A DNA stretch of 10,215 nucleotides, taken from positions 1 through 10,215 of the forward strand of contig JBLHKS010000239.1 in the NCBI GenBank assembly GCA_047620505.1. Reading direction: 5' to 3'. Shown piece by piece: positions 1-6,745 of the stretch. A program made the position numbers and the translations under genes. Position 1 is the first letter of the stretch. The number at the start of each line of letters is the position of its first letter. The notes under the pieces are model-generated. The model saw only the letters and a list, made by a program, of their open reading frames with translations. It did no database searches and was not told the DNA's origin. This DNA comes from JBLHKS01 sp047620505. Its GTDB lineage: Bacteria; Verrucomicrobiota; Verrucomicrobiia; Verrucomicrobiales; DEV007.

Positions 1-1
1 G

Positions 2-100
2 AGCCTGAAATTTATCCGGTGGCTGCGCGCCTTCGTTTACCGCGAGGTTCCCTGGAACCGGGCAGTGGACAGACTGCACGAAATCTACGCCAATTTCTAA
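2..100 (+). CDS. 3' end of an unknown protein (partial)
   Basis: An open frame enters from the left edge and ends at TAA (98-100), giving the last 32 residues of a protein. The tail is rich in aromatic and basic residues (it contains WLRAFVYREVPWNRAVDRL) and ends in YANF, which reads like a genuine amphipathic C-terminal helix. I do not recognise the family from so short a piece. The next plus-strand ORF starts 67 nt downstream, so the two could be co-transcribed. The opposite strand is also open here, but its translation looks less protein-like. Confidence 0.5.
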   Translation, partial: SLKFIRWLRAFVYREVPWNRAVDRLHEIYANF

Positions 101-103
101 GGG

Positions 104-121
104 AAGTTTTCCACACCGTTG
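104..121 (+). repeat. 18-bp repeat, left copy (inverted relative to 10094-10111)
   Basis: The sequence AAGTTTTCCACACCGTTG lies just after the stop codon of the partial gene at the left edge. Its exact reverse complement occurs at 10094-10111, just upstream of the start of the minus-strand gene at the right edge. An exact 18-bp match is not expected by chance in 10 kb. The match stops abruptly on both sides. The core TTTTCCACA is one base off a DnaA box, but one isolated copy is no evidence of an origin. Confidence 0.6.
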
Positions 122-167
122 CCAGAGAGAAGGAGCGGGCAGGGGAGGCCAGAAGCTGACCAAAGAA

Positions 168-440
168 ATGATCGCTGCGTTTTCTCGGACTGAGGGCAGC
201 CAAAATCTGAACGTGATCTGGAAATACGAAAGGGCCAAGCCTCACGACAGAGTGCAGTATCTCTCTGACAGGCAACCCGATGCAGGAGCTTACATCCCGT
301 GTGAAGGAGAATCCGATATCCACTTCGAGAGATTGGTGAAATGGGTAAAGAGAGTGCTCGACCGGGAGGGCCACAAGAAACTGCATTTCATCACGACTAA
401 AGAAGCCTACACAAGAAAAGATGTGAGTTGGGGAGGATAG
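168..440 (+). CDS. Hypothetical protein, 90 aa
   Basis: An ATG-started ORF encodes a 90-residue, hydrophilic, cytosolic-looking protein with no signal peptide or membrane segment. Its middle and C-terminal part (FERLVKWVKRVLDREGHKK, then LHFITTKEAYTRKDVSW) suggests a basic amphipathic helix followed by a strand and another helix. Residue composition is balanced and codon use is plausible, which favours this frame over the antisense ORF. The frame is open upstream to position 9, but ATG 168 is the first normal start codon. No strong ribosome-binding site is visible, which is common in this phylum. I do not recognise the family, and it could still be a spurious ORF. Confidence 0.5.
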   Translation: MIAAFSRTEGSQNLNVIWKYERAKPHDRVQYLSDRQPDAGAYIPCEGESDIHFERLVKWVKRVLDREGHKKLHFITTKEAYTRKDVSWGG

Positions 441-485
441 AAGCCCCCGACCTGTAGATGGCTCTTGAAAAATGATCGATGCGTC

Positions 486-523
486 TTCAAACCTCATTCG
501 TCCAGTGTTGGCGGATGAGGTTT
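486..523. repeat. Hairpin repeat, copy 1 (ECF 3'-end remnant)
   Basis: The 14-nt arms AAACCTCATTCGTC (489-502) and GGCGGATGAGGTTT (510-523) flank the loop CAGTGTT. The block matches copy 2 at 1784-1821 except for two C-to-T changes in the left arm. As plus-strand RNA both changes become G-U pairs, so the stem stays closed; as minus-strand RNA they are mismatches. Read on the minus strand the block gives NLIRQHWTNEV-stop, nearly identical to the end of the sigma factor at 1785-2390. A few further residues upstream (TLE against TVE) hint at homology before it fades and meets an in-frame stop. I read it as a degraded sigma-factor 3' end whose palindrome survived, possibly as a terminator. Confidence 0.75.
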
Positions 524-705
524 GCTCTATCCTCAAGAGTCTGCGCCGGGGTATTCGCGTTGCTCCACGATCACTGAGTTCCGCCTCCTTACGGACAAGA
601 ATACTCACTTTTTCTGTCGGGTCGCCCACGGCTCTATCGAGATCCGCTTCAAGATCCGATGACGGATCCCAAATCAACCACCTAATCATTCAACGAAACA
701 ATCCA

Positions 706-1260
706 ATGAAGACATCCATTCACACCAATCTGACCCTATTCGCGACGTGCCTCGGGATAGCGCTCGTGTCCTGCAGCCTTGCTCCAGCTCAGGAGATCGT
801 CATTCCCGACGACGAGGACTCCTTTTACCCTGTCGCCTTTGAAACAGGAGATTGGCGCATCATCCTTTTGGCTGCCGAACAGGAATATAACGAAGAAACG
901 CCGACAAAGTCTCGTGGAGCCCGACAGATCAAGCTTTGGGCAGCCGCAAATGAAAGCGCCAATAAGGAGGTCCGAGGCGAGGGGCCTCAACTCAACGGGA
1001 AGAACATCGAAGGGGGCTTGGCAGGCTTGAAGGCCCTCCAAGACCTCTTCGAAAAGGGCGAGGCCAAAATCGAGTTTCCTGTCGGAAGTAAAAACATGGA
1101 ACGCATCGCCTTCAAACCGATGGATGTCGCCGGCGGAAAGAGAGGCGAGACCAAAAGCAACCAACAGATCATCAAACTGATCTATGAGAAGTCGCTGTTG
1201 CAGGCTGAACAAATTGAGAATCTGCTGAGAAGACAACAACTCGGACTTGATCGACGCTGA
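706..1260 (+). CDS. Exported hypothetical protein (possible lipoprotein), 184 aa
   Basis: The N-terminus is a clear export signal: a basic start (MKTSIHTN), a hydrophobic core to about residue 22, then either a lipobox (LVSC, Cys23) or a signal peptidase I site after APA (residue 28). The mature part is hydrophilic, mixed alpha/beta, and ends in a charged helical tail (EQIENLLRRQQLGLDRR). I recognise no catalytic motif or family. ATG 706 was chosen because it begins the signal peptide exactly; the frame is open upstream to 472, but that part is not protein-like. The stop at 1260 lies 67 nt before the next gene, so the two may be co-transcribed. Confidence 0.75.
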   Translation: MKTSIHTNLTLFATCLGIALVSCSLAPAQEIVIPDDEDSFYPVAFETGDWRIILLAAEQEYNEETPTKSRGARQIKLWAAANESANKEVRGEGPQLNGKNIEGGLAGLKALQDLFEKGEAKIEFPVGSKNMERIAFKPMDVAGGKRGETKSNQQIIKLIYEKSLLQAEQIENLLRRQQLGLDRR

Positions 1261-1327
1261 CCAATTGAGGCCTTCGCAAACGCCGTTTGGCGCTAGTCAT
1301 AGAGGTTCAACCACCCCCAACGAATCG

Positions 1328-1753
1328 ATGAATTTTACTAAACCACTCGCGGAATCGAGTACTCCGGAAGAACTCGAAAAACTACGCAGAGCCGTTGAGC
1401 GCCTCCAATTGGTTGGGCTCGCCAACAACACGAAGTGGAACGAACTCATCACGCACTTCCGCCTGTCAGCGGGCTGGATTCCGAAGTTCCGGTTCAAGTG
1501 TGTCGATGGTCCCATTGCGTCGTGGGACGGCGAATGGTGGTATCATCTGCCGTTTCCATTTCTATCTGTGTTGTGGTTCGACATTCAGACCGTTCACGAA
1601 ACCGCGCTCGGCCGTCTGCTTCCTCCAAAGATCGAAGATCACACATCTGACATTGAAGAGCTGCTCTCAAAGACCGGATTCGACTACCAGAAAGGGAACG
1701 GGCTGATCCGGATCTTCGGGTACAGCCCGAAAGACTACAGAGGATTCGAGTGA
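1328..1753 (+). CDS. DUF6678-like protein, 141 aa
   Basis: This is a small soluble protein without signal peptide. The block LANNTKWNELI (about residues 32-42), followed by WDGEWWYHLPFPF and VLWFDIQ in the middle and RIFGYSPKDY near the end, follows the pattern I associate with the DUF6678 family (NNTKWNEL, then WDGEW, an aromatic strand and a final GY motif). The biochemical role of that family is not known to me, and the assignment is from memory of the motif order. ATG 1328 is preferred to the in-frame ATG at 1247, because the extra 27 residues are low-complexity and overlap the preceding gene. Its end converges on the sigma factor, with two hairpins between and over the ends. Confidence 0.7.
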   Translation: MNFTKPLAESSTPEELEKLRRAVERLQLVGLANNTKWNELITHFRLSAGWIPKFRFKCVDGPIASWDGEWWYHLPFPFLSVLWFDIQTVHETALGRLLPPKIEDHTSDIEELLSKTGFDYQKGNGLIRIFGYSPKDYRGFE

Positions 1754-1754
1754 C

Positions 1755-1785
1755 TCGCCCAGCACCAACCCGCCCGGGCGATTTT
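1755..1785 (+). terminator. Possible intrinsic terminator after the DUF6678-like gene
   Basis: TCGCCC (1755-1760) can pair with GGGCGA (1776-1781), leaving a 15-nt loop, and TTTT follows directly (1782-1785). It starts two bases after the stop codon at 1751-1753. The stem is short and the T-run has only four bases. The same stretch also contains the perfect palindrome CGCCCGGGCG (1771-1780), so other folds compete. Confidence 0.4.
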
Positions 1786-1821
1786 CAAACCTCATCCGCC
1801 CAGTGTTGGCGGATGAGGTTT
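1784..1821. repeat. Hairpin repeat, copy 2, embedded in the ECF sigma 3' end
   Basis: Perfect 14-bp inverted repeat: AAACCTCATCCGCC (1787-1800), loop CAGTGTT (1801-1807), GGCGGATGAGGTTT (1808-1821). It covers the last eleven codons and the stop of the sigma factor on the minus strand (NLIRQHWADEV), and lies between two convergent genes. This position suits a bidirectional terminator, although neither side has a strong T-run. Copy 1 lies at 486-523 with two differences. Confidence 0.8.
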
Positions 1822-2390
1822 AACTTTCTCTCCACGGTCCGCGTCGTCGTCTCCAAGCACTCGGCGATCTCCGTGTTCTGCAAGCCTTCCATTTTCCAGA
1901 CGGCGATCTGGCGCAGGTTGTCGTCGCCCAACTTCGCCAGCAGCTGCTGGTAGTTTTCGGCGACCTCGAGAGCGAATTCCGGCGTCGCGTCCGCTCCTTC
2001 GAATTCGTCGAAACCAGCCGAACTCTCTTCGCCGCTTGGCCGCAGGAAAATCGACTCGCCACGCACGTTTCCTTGGCCGCGGCGCTGACGGTCCTGGTAT
2101 TTCATCTGGTCGGACGACTTGCGGCAGGTCAACATCACGAGAATCTGCCAGAGATCGCCGCGATCATTCAACTCTGGAAACCGCCCTTCCTCAGCGCCGC
2201 GGAAAAACGCGTCGAACGCCGCGATCACGGCATCATCTTCATCGGCGATACGCTTCGAGCCTTCGCGAAGCTTCGTTCGAGCTAAGCCGACAAGACGCTT
2301 GTAGTAAAATTCCCAAATCCGCTGGCGCGCCGCTTCGTCGCCGATTTCAGCTTCCTTGAGCCAGTGAGTGATGGGAATCTCTGCGTCCAT
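1785..2390 (-). CDS. ECF-type RNA polymerase sigma factor
   Basis: This 201-residue protein has the two-domain ECF layout. Region 2 lies at about residues 15-98, including RIADEDDAVIAAFDAFFRGA and the GDLWQILVMLTCRKSSDQ helix. A variable linker runs from about 100 to 135. Region 4 lies at about 140-197, with the helix-turn-helix TEIAECLETTTRTVERKLNLI that would read the -35 element. The residue pattern matches the large ECF-type (PF07638-like) group expanded in Planctomycetota and Verrucomicrobiota. The length is normal for the family. The ATG at 2390 lies 5 nt after the DUF1501 stop, so the two are almost certainly one transcript. No anti-sigma gene is adjacent. In this group such factors often sit beside a WD40 kinase; here the nearest kinase is about 4.5 kb away and broken. 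The target promoters cannot be inferred. Confidence 0.9.
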   Translation of the reverse strand: MDAEIPITHWLKEAEIGDEAARQRIWEFYYKRLVGLARTKLREGSKRIADEDDAVIAAFDAFFRGAEEGRFPELNDRGDLWQILVMLTCRKSSDQMKYQDRQRRGQGNVRGESIFLRPSGEESSAGFDEFEGADATPEFALEVAENYQQLLAKLGDDNLRQIAVWKMEGLQNTEIAECLETTTRTVERKLNLIRQHWADEV

Positions 2391-2395
2391 TGTGC

Positions 2396-3832
2396 TTAAG
2401 CGATAATGTCTTTGATCACATGCCCGCCGACGTCCGTGAGTCGGAAACGGCGGCCGTTATAATTGTAAGTCAGCTTTTCGTGATCCTGCCCTAACAAGTG
2501 CAGCATCGTCGCGTGGAGATCGTTGACGTGAACTTTGTTGACCGCCGCTTTGTGTCCGATTTCGTCGGACTCGCCGTAGCTGACGCCGCCTTTGACTCCG
2601 CCGCCTGCCATCCAAGTTGTGAAGCAATGAGGGTTGTGATCGCGGCCCGGCTTTTTGGATTTCTGCGTCAGTGGAAGCCTCCCGAATTCGCCGCCCCAGA
2701 CGACGAGGGTGTCGTCAAGCAAGCCGCTTTGAGCGAGGTCGGTGAGGAGGCCTGCGATTGGCTTGTCGGTCTCTCCAGCGAACTGGCTATGATTTCCGGC
2801 GATGTCATTGTGGCCGTCCCAGGAGCGCTGGTTTTCCATGCCGCCGGAGTAAATCTGGACGAAACGAACGCCGCGCTCGACCATCCGCCTCGCCGTGAGG
2901 CATTGCTTGGCGAAGTGATCGCACTTTTCGTCGCCGATGCCGTAGAGCTTCTTGATGTGTTCCGGCTCGCGATCGATATCGAGGGCTTCGGGCGCGCTGT
3001 TCTGCATTCGGTAGGCGAGTTCGAAGCTCTTGATTCGCGCTTCGAGGTCTTCTTCGCCGGGGCGCGTTTCGAGGTGCTGCTCGTTCAGTTTTTTGAGCAA
3101 TTCGAGCTGCCTTTGCTGCTGCTCATCGTTCATGTGAGCAGGCCGATTGAGGTTGTCGATCGGGTCGCCCTTGGGCTTGAGCCAGGTTCCCTGGTAGACG
3201 CTCGGGAGGTAGCCCGCGCCCCAGTTTGCAGCGTGGCCCTTGGGTAGGCCGCGGTCGAGCGGGTCTGACATCACGACAAACGCCGGGAGGTTCCGGCTTT
3301 CGCTGCCGAGGCCGTAAGTTACCCAAGAACCGACGCAGGGGTAGCCCATTCGCGGCAGGCCGCAGTTCATCGCGAAGAGCGCGGGGCTGTGGTTGTTCGA
3401 CTCGGTGTGCCCGGAGTGAATGAAGGCCATCTTGTCTACGTGTTCGCCGAGATTCGGGAAAATCGACGAGACCATTTTTCCGCACTCGCCGCGCGGCGTG
3501 AATTCGAACGGCGATTTCATCAACGGACCGACGGCGTTGGCGAAAAAGCCGGTCTGTTTGTCGAATCCGTCGAGCTCTTTGCCGTCCATTTTCTCCAGCT
3601 CCGGCTTGTAATCCCAGGTGTCGACGTGGCTGGGGCCGCCGTTGATGAAAAGCCAGATGACCGACTTGGCTTTGGCGTCGAAGTGCGGTTTTCGCGCGGC
3701 GAGCGGGTCAGCAGCTGCTGCGAGCATTCCTTCTTGAGCGAGCAGGCTCGAAAGCGCGACGGAACCGAAGCCGCCACCAGCGCGGTGCAGGAGGCTTCGG
3801 CGTGAAATTTGAGGGTCGTTTGGGGCGATCAC
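2396..3832 (-). CDS. DUF1501 family Tat-exported sulfatase-like protein
   Basis: A full-length DUF1501 protein (about 478 aa), part of the alkaline phosphatase/sulfatase-like superfamily. It begins with a twin-arginine signal (SRRSLLHRAGGGFGSVALSS, residues 10-29), implying folded export. Conserved blocks follow in order: GGPSHVDTWD (about 65-74, likely metal site), HSGHTESNNHSPA, the NWGAGYLP region, RRMVERGVRFVQIYSGG, WGGEFGR, GRDHNP and a C-terminal HVNDLHATMLHLLGQDHEKL. All look intact. The substrate is unknown for the family; in this phylum DUF1501 genes usually pair with a DUF1549/PSD1 cytochrome-type partner, which is absent here. GTG 3832 gives the typical short lead before the Tat motif; a TTG at 3868 would add 12 residues. 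The small secreted-protein gene 3915-4322 is just upstream and the sigma factor 5 nt downstream. Confidence 0.92.
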   Translation of the reverse strand: MIAPNDPQISRRSLLHRAGGGFGSVALSSLLAQEGMLAAAADPLAARKPHFDAKAKSVIWLFINGGPSHVDTWDYKPELEKMDGKELDGFDKQTGFFANAVGPLMKSPFEFTPRGECGKMVSSIFPNLGEHVDKMAFIHSGHTESNNHSPALFAMNCGLPRMGYPCVGSWVTYGLGSESRNLPAFVVMSDPLDRGLPKGHAANWGAGYLPSVYQGTWLKPKGDPIDNLNRPAHMNDEQQQRQLELLKKLNEQHLETRPGEEDLEARIKSFELAYRMQNSAPEALDIDREPEHIKKLYGIGDEKCDHFAKQCLTARRMVERGVRFVQIYSGGMENQRSWDGHNDIAGNHSQFAGETDKPIAGLLTDLAQSGLLDDTLVVWGGEFGRLPLTQKSKKPGRDHNPHCFTTWMAGGGVKGGVSYGESDEIGHKAAVNKVHVNDLHATMLHLLGQDHEKLTYNYNGRRFRLTDVGGHVIKDIIA

Positions 3833-3914
3833 GGCTCGAAATGATCGCCAAACACTGGCAGAACGCAACGCCCAGCTACCACCAAAGCGTCACCCCGCCT
3901 CAATGGCGACCCAG

Positions 3915-4322
3915 CTACTTCTTCAACCGAAGCGGCATATCGACAACCATCGGGTTTCCGTCATCATCTGCTGAGTGGATCGGAATCAGGAGCTTTTTCC
4001 GGGTCGCCTTCCATTTGTGGAAGCCCTCATCATCGGGATCGGCGACGGCGAGGTATTCGGGATCGCTCTTAAGTTTGATCGTCAGCTGGCTCCCTTTGAC
4101 CGTCCCCGTGAACGAAATCTGTTCACCGCGCCCGTCTTCGTATTCCTGGCATTGAAGGGAGCCCAATACCTGATCGCCAGAAATGGTAAGCGATACCGTG
4201 TAGACGTATTTTAGAGATTCGAGTTCGTAAACGCGTTCAACTTCATCGGCAGCGGATGTTCCGAGGAGAGAACCGAAGGCTACGATGATAAGGCAGGAGA
4301 AATAGGAATAGGTTTTCATCAT
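3915..4322 (-). CDS. Small secreted hypothetical protein, 135 aa
   Basis: The start MMKTYSYF is followed by a hydrophobic stretch and a likely signal peptidase I site near GTSAA-DE (about residue 25). The roughly 110-residue mature domain is strand-rich: alternating patterns such as YVYTVSLTISGDQVLGSLQC, EQISFTGTVKGSQLTIKL and LLIPIHS suggest a small beta-barrel or lipocalin-like fold. It ends in a basic tail (LRLKK). I recognise no named family. Two ATG codons in tandem (4322 and 4319) are alternative starts, and no ribosome-binding site is obvious. It lies 42 nt after the gene at 4365 and about 80 nt before the DUF1501 gene, so it probably shares their transcript. Confidence 0.8.
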   Translation of the reverse strand: MMKTYSYFSCLIIVAFGSLLGTSAADEVERVYELESLKYVYTVSLTISGDQVLGSLQCQEYEDGRGEQISFTGTVKGSQLTIKLKSDPEYLAVADPDDEGFHKWKATRKKLLIPIHSADDDGNPMVVDMPLRLKK

Positions 4323-4364
4323 TTAATTGACTGGTTGGTTGGTATTTTCTTTCAATCTCCAGGT

Positions 4365-4853
4365 TCAGCCTCCAAACAAGCGCCGAAAGAACCCCGGTTT
4401 CGAAGACTTCGCCTTTTTAAAACTGAACGCCGCACCGCCCTTGCCCAGGCTGATCCCGTTCGGCTCAAGCGACTCCCAGACGCCGTCGTCGCCTTTGCGC
4501 AGCCAGGCCTTGAATTGCGAGCCTTTTGCGGGAATCGGGCCGCTTCCTTGCGGGCCAGCCCAGCCTTCGGGCCGCGTCTTCGGACGCCAGCAGCGGATCT
4601 TGATGCTTTCGCCAACCTTTGCTCCGCCTTTGGAGACGGATTCGACTTTGACCTCGACCGTGGCGATCGAGTCGACGAACCGGCCTGTTCCTCTGGTCGA
4701 TGCAACGACTTCGGTGGCGACGCCGGAGACAATAAGCGTAGCGGCCTTGTCGAGATTTTCCGGGTCGCGCGGCTGAAGGGCGGCGTTCGCGGTTGAAAGG
4801 ATGCTGACAACGCAGAGGACGGCGACCGATAACTGTGAAGTGGTGTATTTCAT
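4365..4853 (-). CDS. Secreted protein with possible NTR/TIMP-like OB-fold, 162 aa
   Basis: The signal peptide is clear: MKYTTSQLSV, a hydrophobic core, then cleavage after TANA (residue 24). The mature region opens with a pattern seen in many bacterial netrin-like/OB-fold domains: a strand for 'stores or releases' (DKAATLIVSGVATEV), then SIATVEVKVESVSKGG, GESIKIRCW, a GWAGPQGSGPIPAKGS loop and a strand carrying FKAWLRKGD. The fold is an inference from strand order only. The protein ends in a short basic, aromatic tail (PGFFRRLFGG) that may associate with membrane. It is probably first in the run 4853 to 1785, with 42 nt to the next gene. Confidence 0.8.
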   Translation of the reverse strand: MKYTTSQLSVAVLCVVSILSTANAALQPRDPENLDKAATLIVSGVATEVVASTRGTGRFVDSIATVEVKVESVSKGGAKVGESIKIRCWRPKTRPEGWAGPQGSGPIPAKGSQFKAWLRKGDDGVWESLEPNGISLGKGGAAFSFKKAKSSKPGFFRRLFGG

Positions 4854-4923
4854 TGGAGTTTGGCTAAGCAGATTGCAGAGAACCAGTTATCAGCAGCTGC
4901 TGGCGGTCAACGAGGGCAAAAGC

Positions 4924-4958
4924 AGGAAAACAAGCGACTCCCGTATCTTGGGAGCCGC
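4924..4958 (-). terminator. Rho-independent terminator behind the gene at 5028-6143
   Basis: Read on the minus strand, GCGGCTCCC (4958-4950) pairs with GGGAGTCGC (4942-4934) across the 7-nt loop AAGATAC. The stem is nine pairs with one G-U, and TTGTTTT follows directly. The G-U pair exists only in minus-strand RNA; the plus strand would have an A/C mismatch. It lies about 70 nt after the stop codon at 5028 and separates that gene from the cluster beginning at 4853. Confidence 0.75.
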
Positions 4959-5027
4959 TCATGGTAAGGAAATTGAAAACTGATCGAGGTGGAGCGTTGT
5001 TCGCTGACGACCGAGCACCGGCGTGAC

Positions 5028-6143
5028 TCAGTCCTCGACCCGAGTGTAATAGGTATATTGGTGAGTGAACCCTTTCACTTTTCCGCCTTTGACGTCCAAC
5101 TGGAAAGCTTTGCCGGCACCATCCTTGTAGTGGTTGAAATAAAAGTGGTCGGAGGGGAGCGTCAGAGTCTTCGCGGCGGGATCGCCGGTCATGTCCCAAG
5201 CCACGCCGCTCTTCGTCGTCCAGCGATACTTGCCATTGGCCTCGAGGGTAATCCGACCGCTTGAATACGGACCGTCTTTCGTGTCTTTCAAGAAGCGGTA
5301 GTGGCCGGGCGCTTGTTCACGCAGTTTTTTGTCGTTGAACCCGAACAATCCGCCGATCGGGTTGTTGGGCTTGGTGTCGACTTTTTCTTCCGGCGCGGGA
5401 TCTTGTCTTGGCTGAGGTTTTTCCGATCCCTTGGTCGGCCGACCGATCGAGCGCGTCCGGGTGGCGACAAGGAACTCAGTCCGGCCAGCTCTGACGAACT
5501 CGATTCCTCGCAGGTCATTCTTGTAGATCCAAGCTCCATTTCTGGAGGGATCCCAACGCCCCAGCTTACCGTCGATTCGGACTGGCAGGCGCTTGATCAA
5601 TTCGGCCTTGTTCCACTCCTCGTCGTCGGGCCCTTCGGAAAGGGAAATCGTATTGTCGGGCGGGCTGGCAGCCTGAACCCATTTATGGCTTCGCCCTGCG
5701 AGAATAGCGTAGCTATTCGTTGGCCTCGTAGTGCCTTGGCCGATGATTCTCGGTTTCCGCGGGTCGTAGTCTGGCTTCTCGTGCAAGTTTGGCATCGACA
5801 CGCCGGGCCAATTCTTGGGTGGCCATTCGTCAAACTTGCCGCGCAAAAGCGGCCCTCTAACATTGGTAGAGTAGGAGGAGCGGTCGTAGCTGCTCCAGCG
5901 GTAGTAAGTGACGCCACGAGCAGACACAGTGACGGCATTCCGAGGAACTTTCATCGGCTCGCTTTCGAAAGGGATGTGCTCTTCCCAGATCATTCCTTCG
6001 GCGAGATCACCGGAGATGGTGTAGACCTTAAGGGTGTTACCGGGCACTTCGGCGGCGGCACCACCAAGGGTGAGGAGAGCGAGGCTCAGTACGGCGAGCG
6101 TGCCCTTGCCGCGAGAGCGAGCCAAATTGGATGGGTTAATCAT
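5028..6143 (-). CDS. Large secreted two-domain hypothetical protein, 371 aa
   Basis: The signal peptide has a basic start (SNLARSRGKG), a hydrophobic core (TLAVLSLALLTLGG) and likely cleavage after AAA (about residue 31). Residues 35-230 form a first region of unknown fold, rich in Tyr, Trp and charged residues. A Pro/Lys/Glu-rich linker (about 235-265) follows. The last 95 residues look like a compact beta domain with repeated hairpins (GRITLEANGKYRWTTKSG, KTLTLPSDHFYFNHY, AFQLDVKGGKVKGFTHQYT). The layout suggests an extracytoplasmic binding or structural protein; I see no catalytic motif. ATG 6143 begins the signal peptide sensibly. An intrinsic terminator lies about 70 nt after the stop. 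The long open frame on the other strand is antisense to this gene. Confidence 0.82.
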   Translation of the reverse strand: MINPSNLARSRGKGTLAVLSLALLTLGGAAAEVPGNTLKVYTISGDLAEGMIWEEHIPFESEPMKVPRNAVTVSARGVTYYRWSSYDRSSYSTNVRGPLLRGKFDEWPPKNWPGVSMPNLHEKPDYDPRKPRIIGQGTTRPTNSYAILAGRSHKWVQAASPPDNTISLSEGPDDEEWNKAELIKRLPVRIDGKLGRWDPSRNGAWIYKNDLRGIEFVRAGRTEFLVATRTRSIGRPTKGSEKPQPRQDPAPEEKVDTKPNNPIGGLFGFNDKKLREQAPGHYRFLKDTKDGPYSSGRITLEANGKYRWTTKSGVAWDMTGDPAAKTLTLPSDHFYFNHYKDGAGKAFQLDVKGGKVKGFTHQYTYYTRVED

Positions 6144-6226
6144 GTCAAAAGTTGTGGTTGCAGATTTTGGAGTCGTGGTAATTGCCAGAAAAACGGGGCA
6201 TTTCCGGGTAGTGAGCTAAGAGAGTA

Positions 6227-6745
6227 TCAGTCTTCTCCGATGAGATCCAGTATAGCTTTGAGGAGCGCGGCTTTTCTGTCCTGTTTGGATGGCTCAGGTT
6301 CCGGTTCACGGACCCGCGAGCGAGGCCCGTACTCGGCGCTGATCTTGCTGATCAGTTCCTTGGCATGTTCTTCGATGTGTTCCAGATCGTCATGAATGGC
6401 AGTTTCCCGATCTCTTGGGTCCATTTCATCAACATGATCGTGGATCACGCTGATGAGTTTGGTTAGCTTGCCCAAGTCGGCCTTGAAGTCATCGAGATCG
6501 GGGTGCCTGAGACTAGCCGAGCGGTCGAGGTCCTCGATTAAGTCGATTAAGGCAATGATGTCCTCTTGCAGATGATCGTATTCCCGGTCTCGACTGAAAA
6601 CTTTAACGTCGATCTTAAGTTTAGCGACGTCTTTATCGAGTTCGTGAACTGATTTGATAATTGCCTCAGGCGCGGCTGCTTGGGCCGTTCCGATGAAAGA
6701 GGCAATCGCAAGTGCTGCGGCGATTCGTAAGATATGGTTGGTCAT
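6227..6745 (-). CDS. Exported helical (coiled-coil/four-helix) protein, 172 aa
   Basis: The signal peptide runs from MTNHILRIAA to a cleavage site after TAQA (residue 23). The mature protein is almost all predicted helix with heptad-like hydrophobic spacing (VHELDKDVAKLKIDVKVF, DIIALIDLIEDLDRS, LTKLISVIHDHVDEM, LEHIEEHAKELISKI). It is strongly acidic and fairly His-rich in the third and fourth helices. A Pro/Glu/Arg linker leads to a short amphipathic tail (ALLKAILDLIGED). The four-helix layout recalls periplasmic cytochrome b562-like or metal-binding bundles, but I cannot show the ligand residues. ATG 6745 is chosen over an upstream in-frame ATG at 6796, because the extra 17 residues would precede the signal peptide. 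It is divergent from kinase 1. Confidence 0.82.
   Translation of the reverse strand: MTNHILRIAAALAIASFIGTAQAAAPEAIIKSVHELDKDVAKLKIDVKVFSRDREYDHLQEDIIALIDLIEDLDRSASLRHPDLDDFKADLGKLTKLISVIHDHVDEMDPRDRETAIHDDLEHIEEHAKELISKISAEYGPRSRVREPEPEPSKQDRKAALLKAILDLIGED

Noticed and set aside
104..121. DnaA box / replication origin near TTTTCCACA
   Set aside because: One near-match per site, no cluster, no AT-rich unwinding region and no replication genes.
12..689. 225-codon open frame on the minus strand at the left edge
   Set aside because: It is antisense to the partial gene, the 90-aa ORF and the hairpin; its translation shows no family features and the plus-strand reading is more protein-like.
736..1239. 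167-codon minus-strand frame
   Set aside because: Antisense to the exported protein at 706-1260, whose signal peptide supports the plus strand.
2498..3247. 249-codon plus-strand frame
   Set aside because: Antisense shadow of the fully conserved DUF1501 gene.
3871..3918. 9-nt direct repeat CCCAGCTAC between the 3915 and DUF1501 genes
   Set aside because: Short, two copies only, one overlapping a stop codon; expected by chance at this GC content.
5301..6395. 364-codon open frame on the plus strand
   Set aside because: It is antisense to the secreted protein at 5028-6143, which has a signal peptide and a downstream terminator. The long frame results from GC-rich codon structure.
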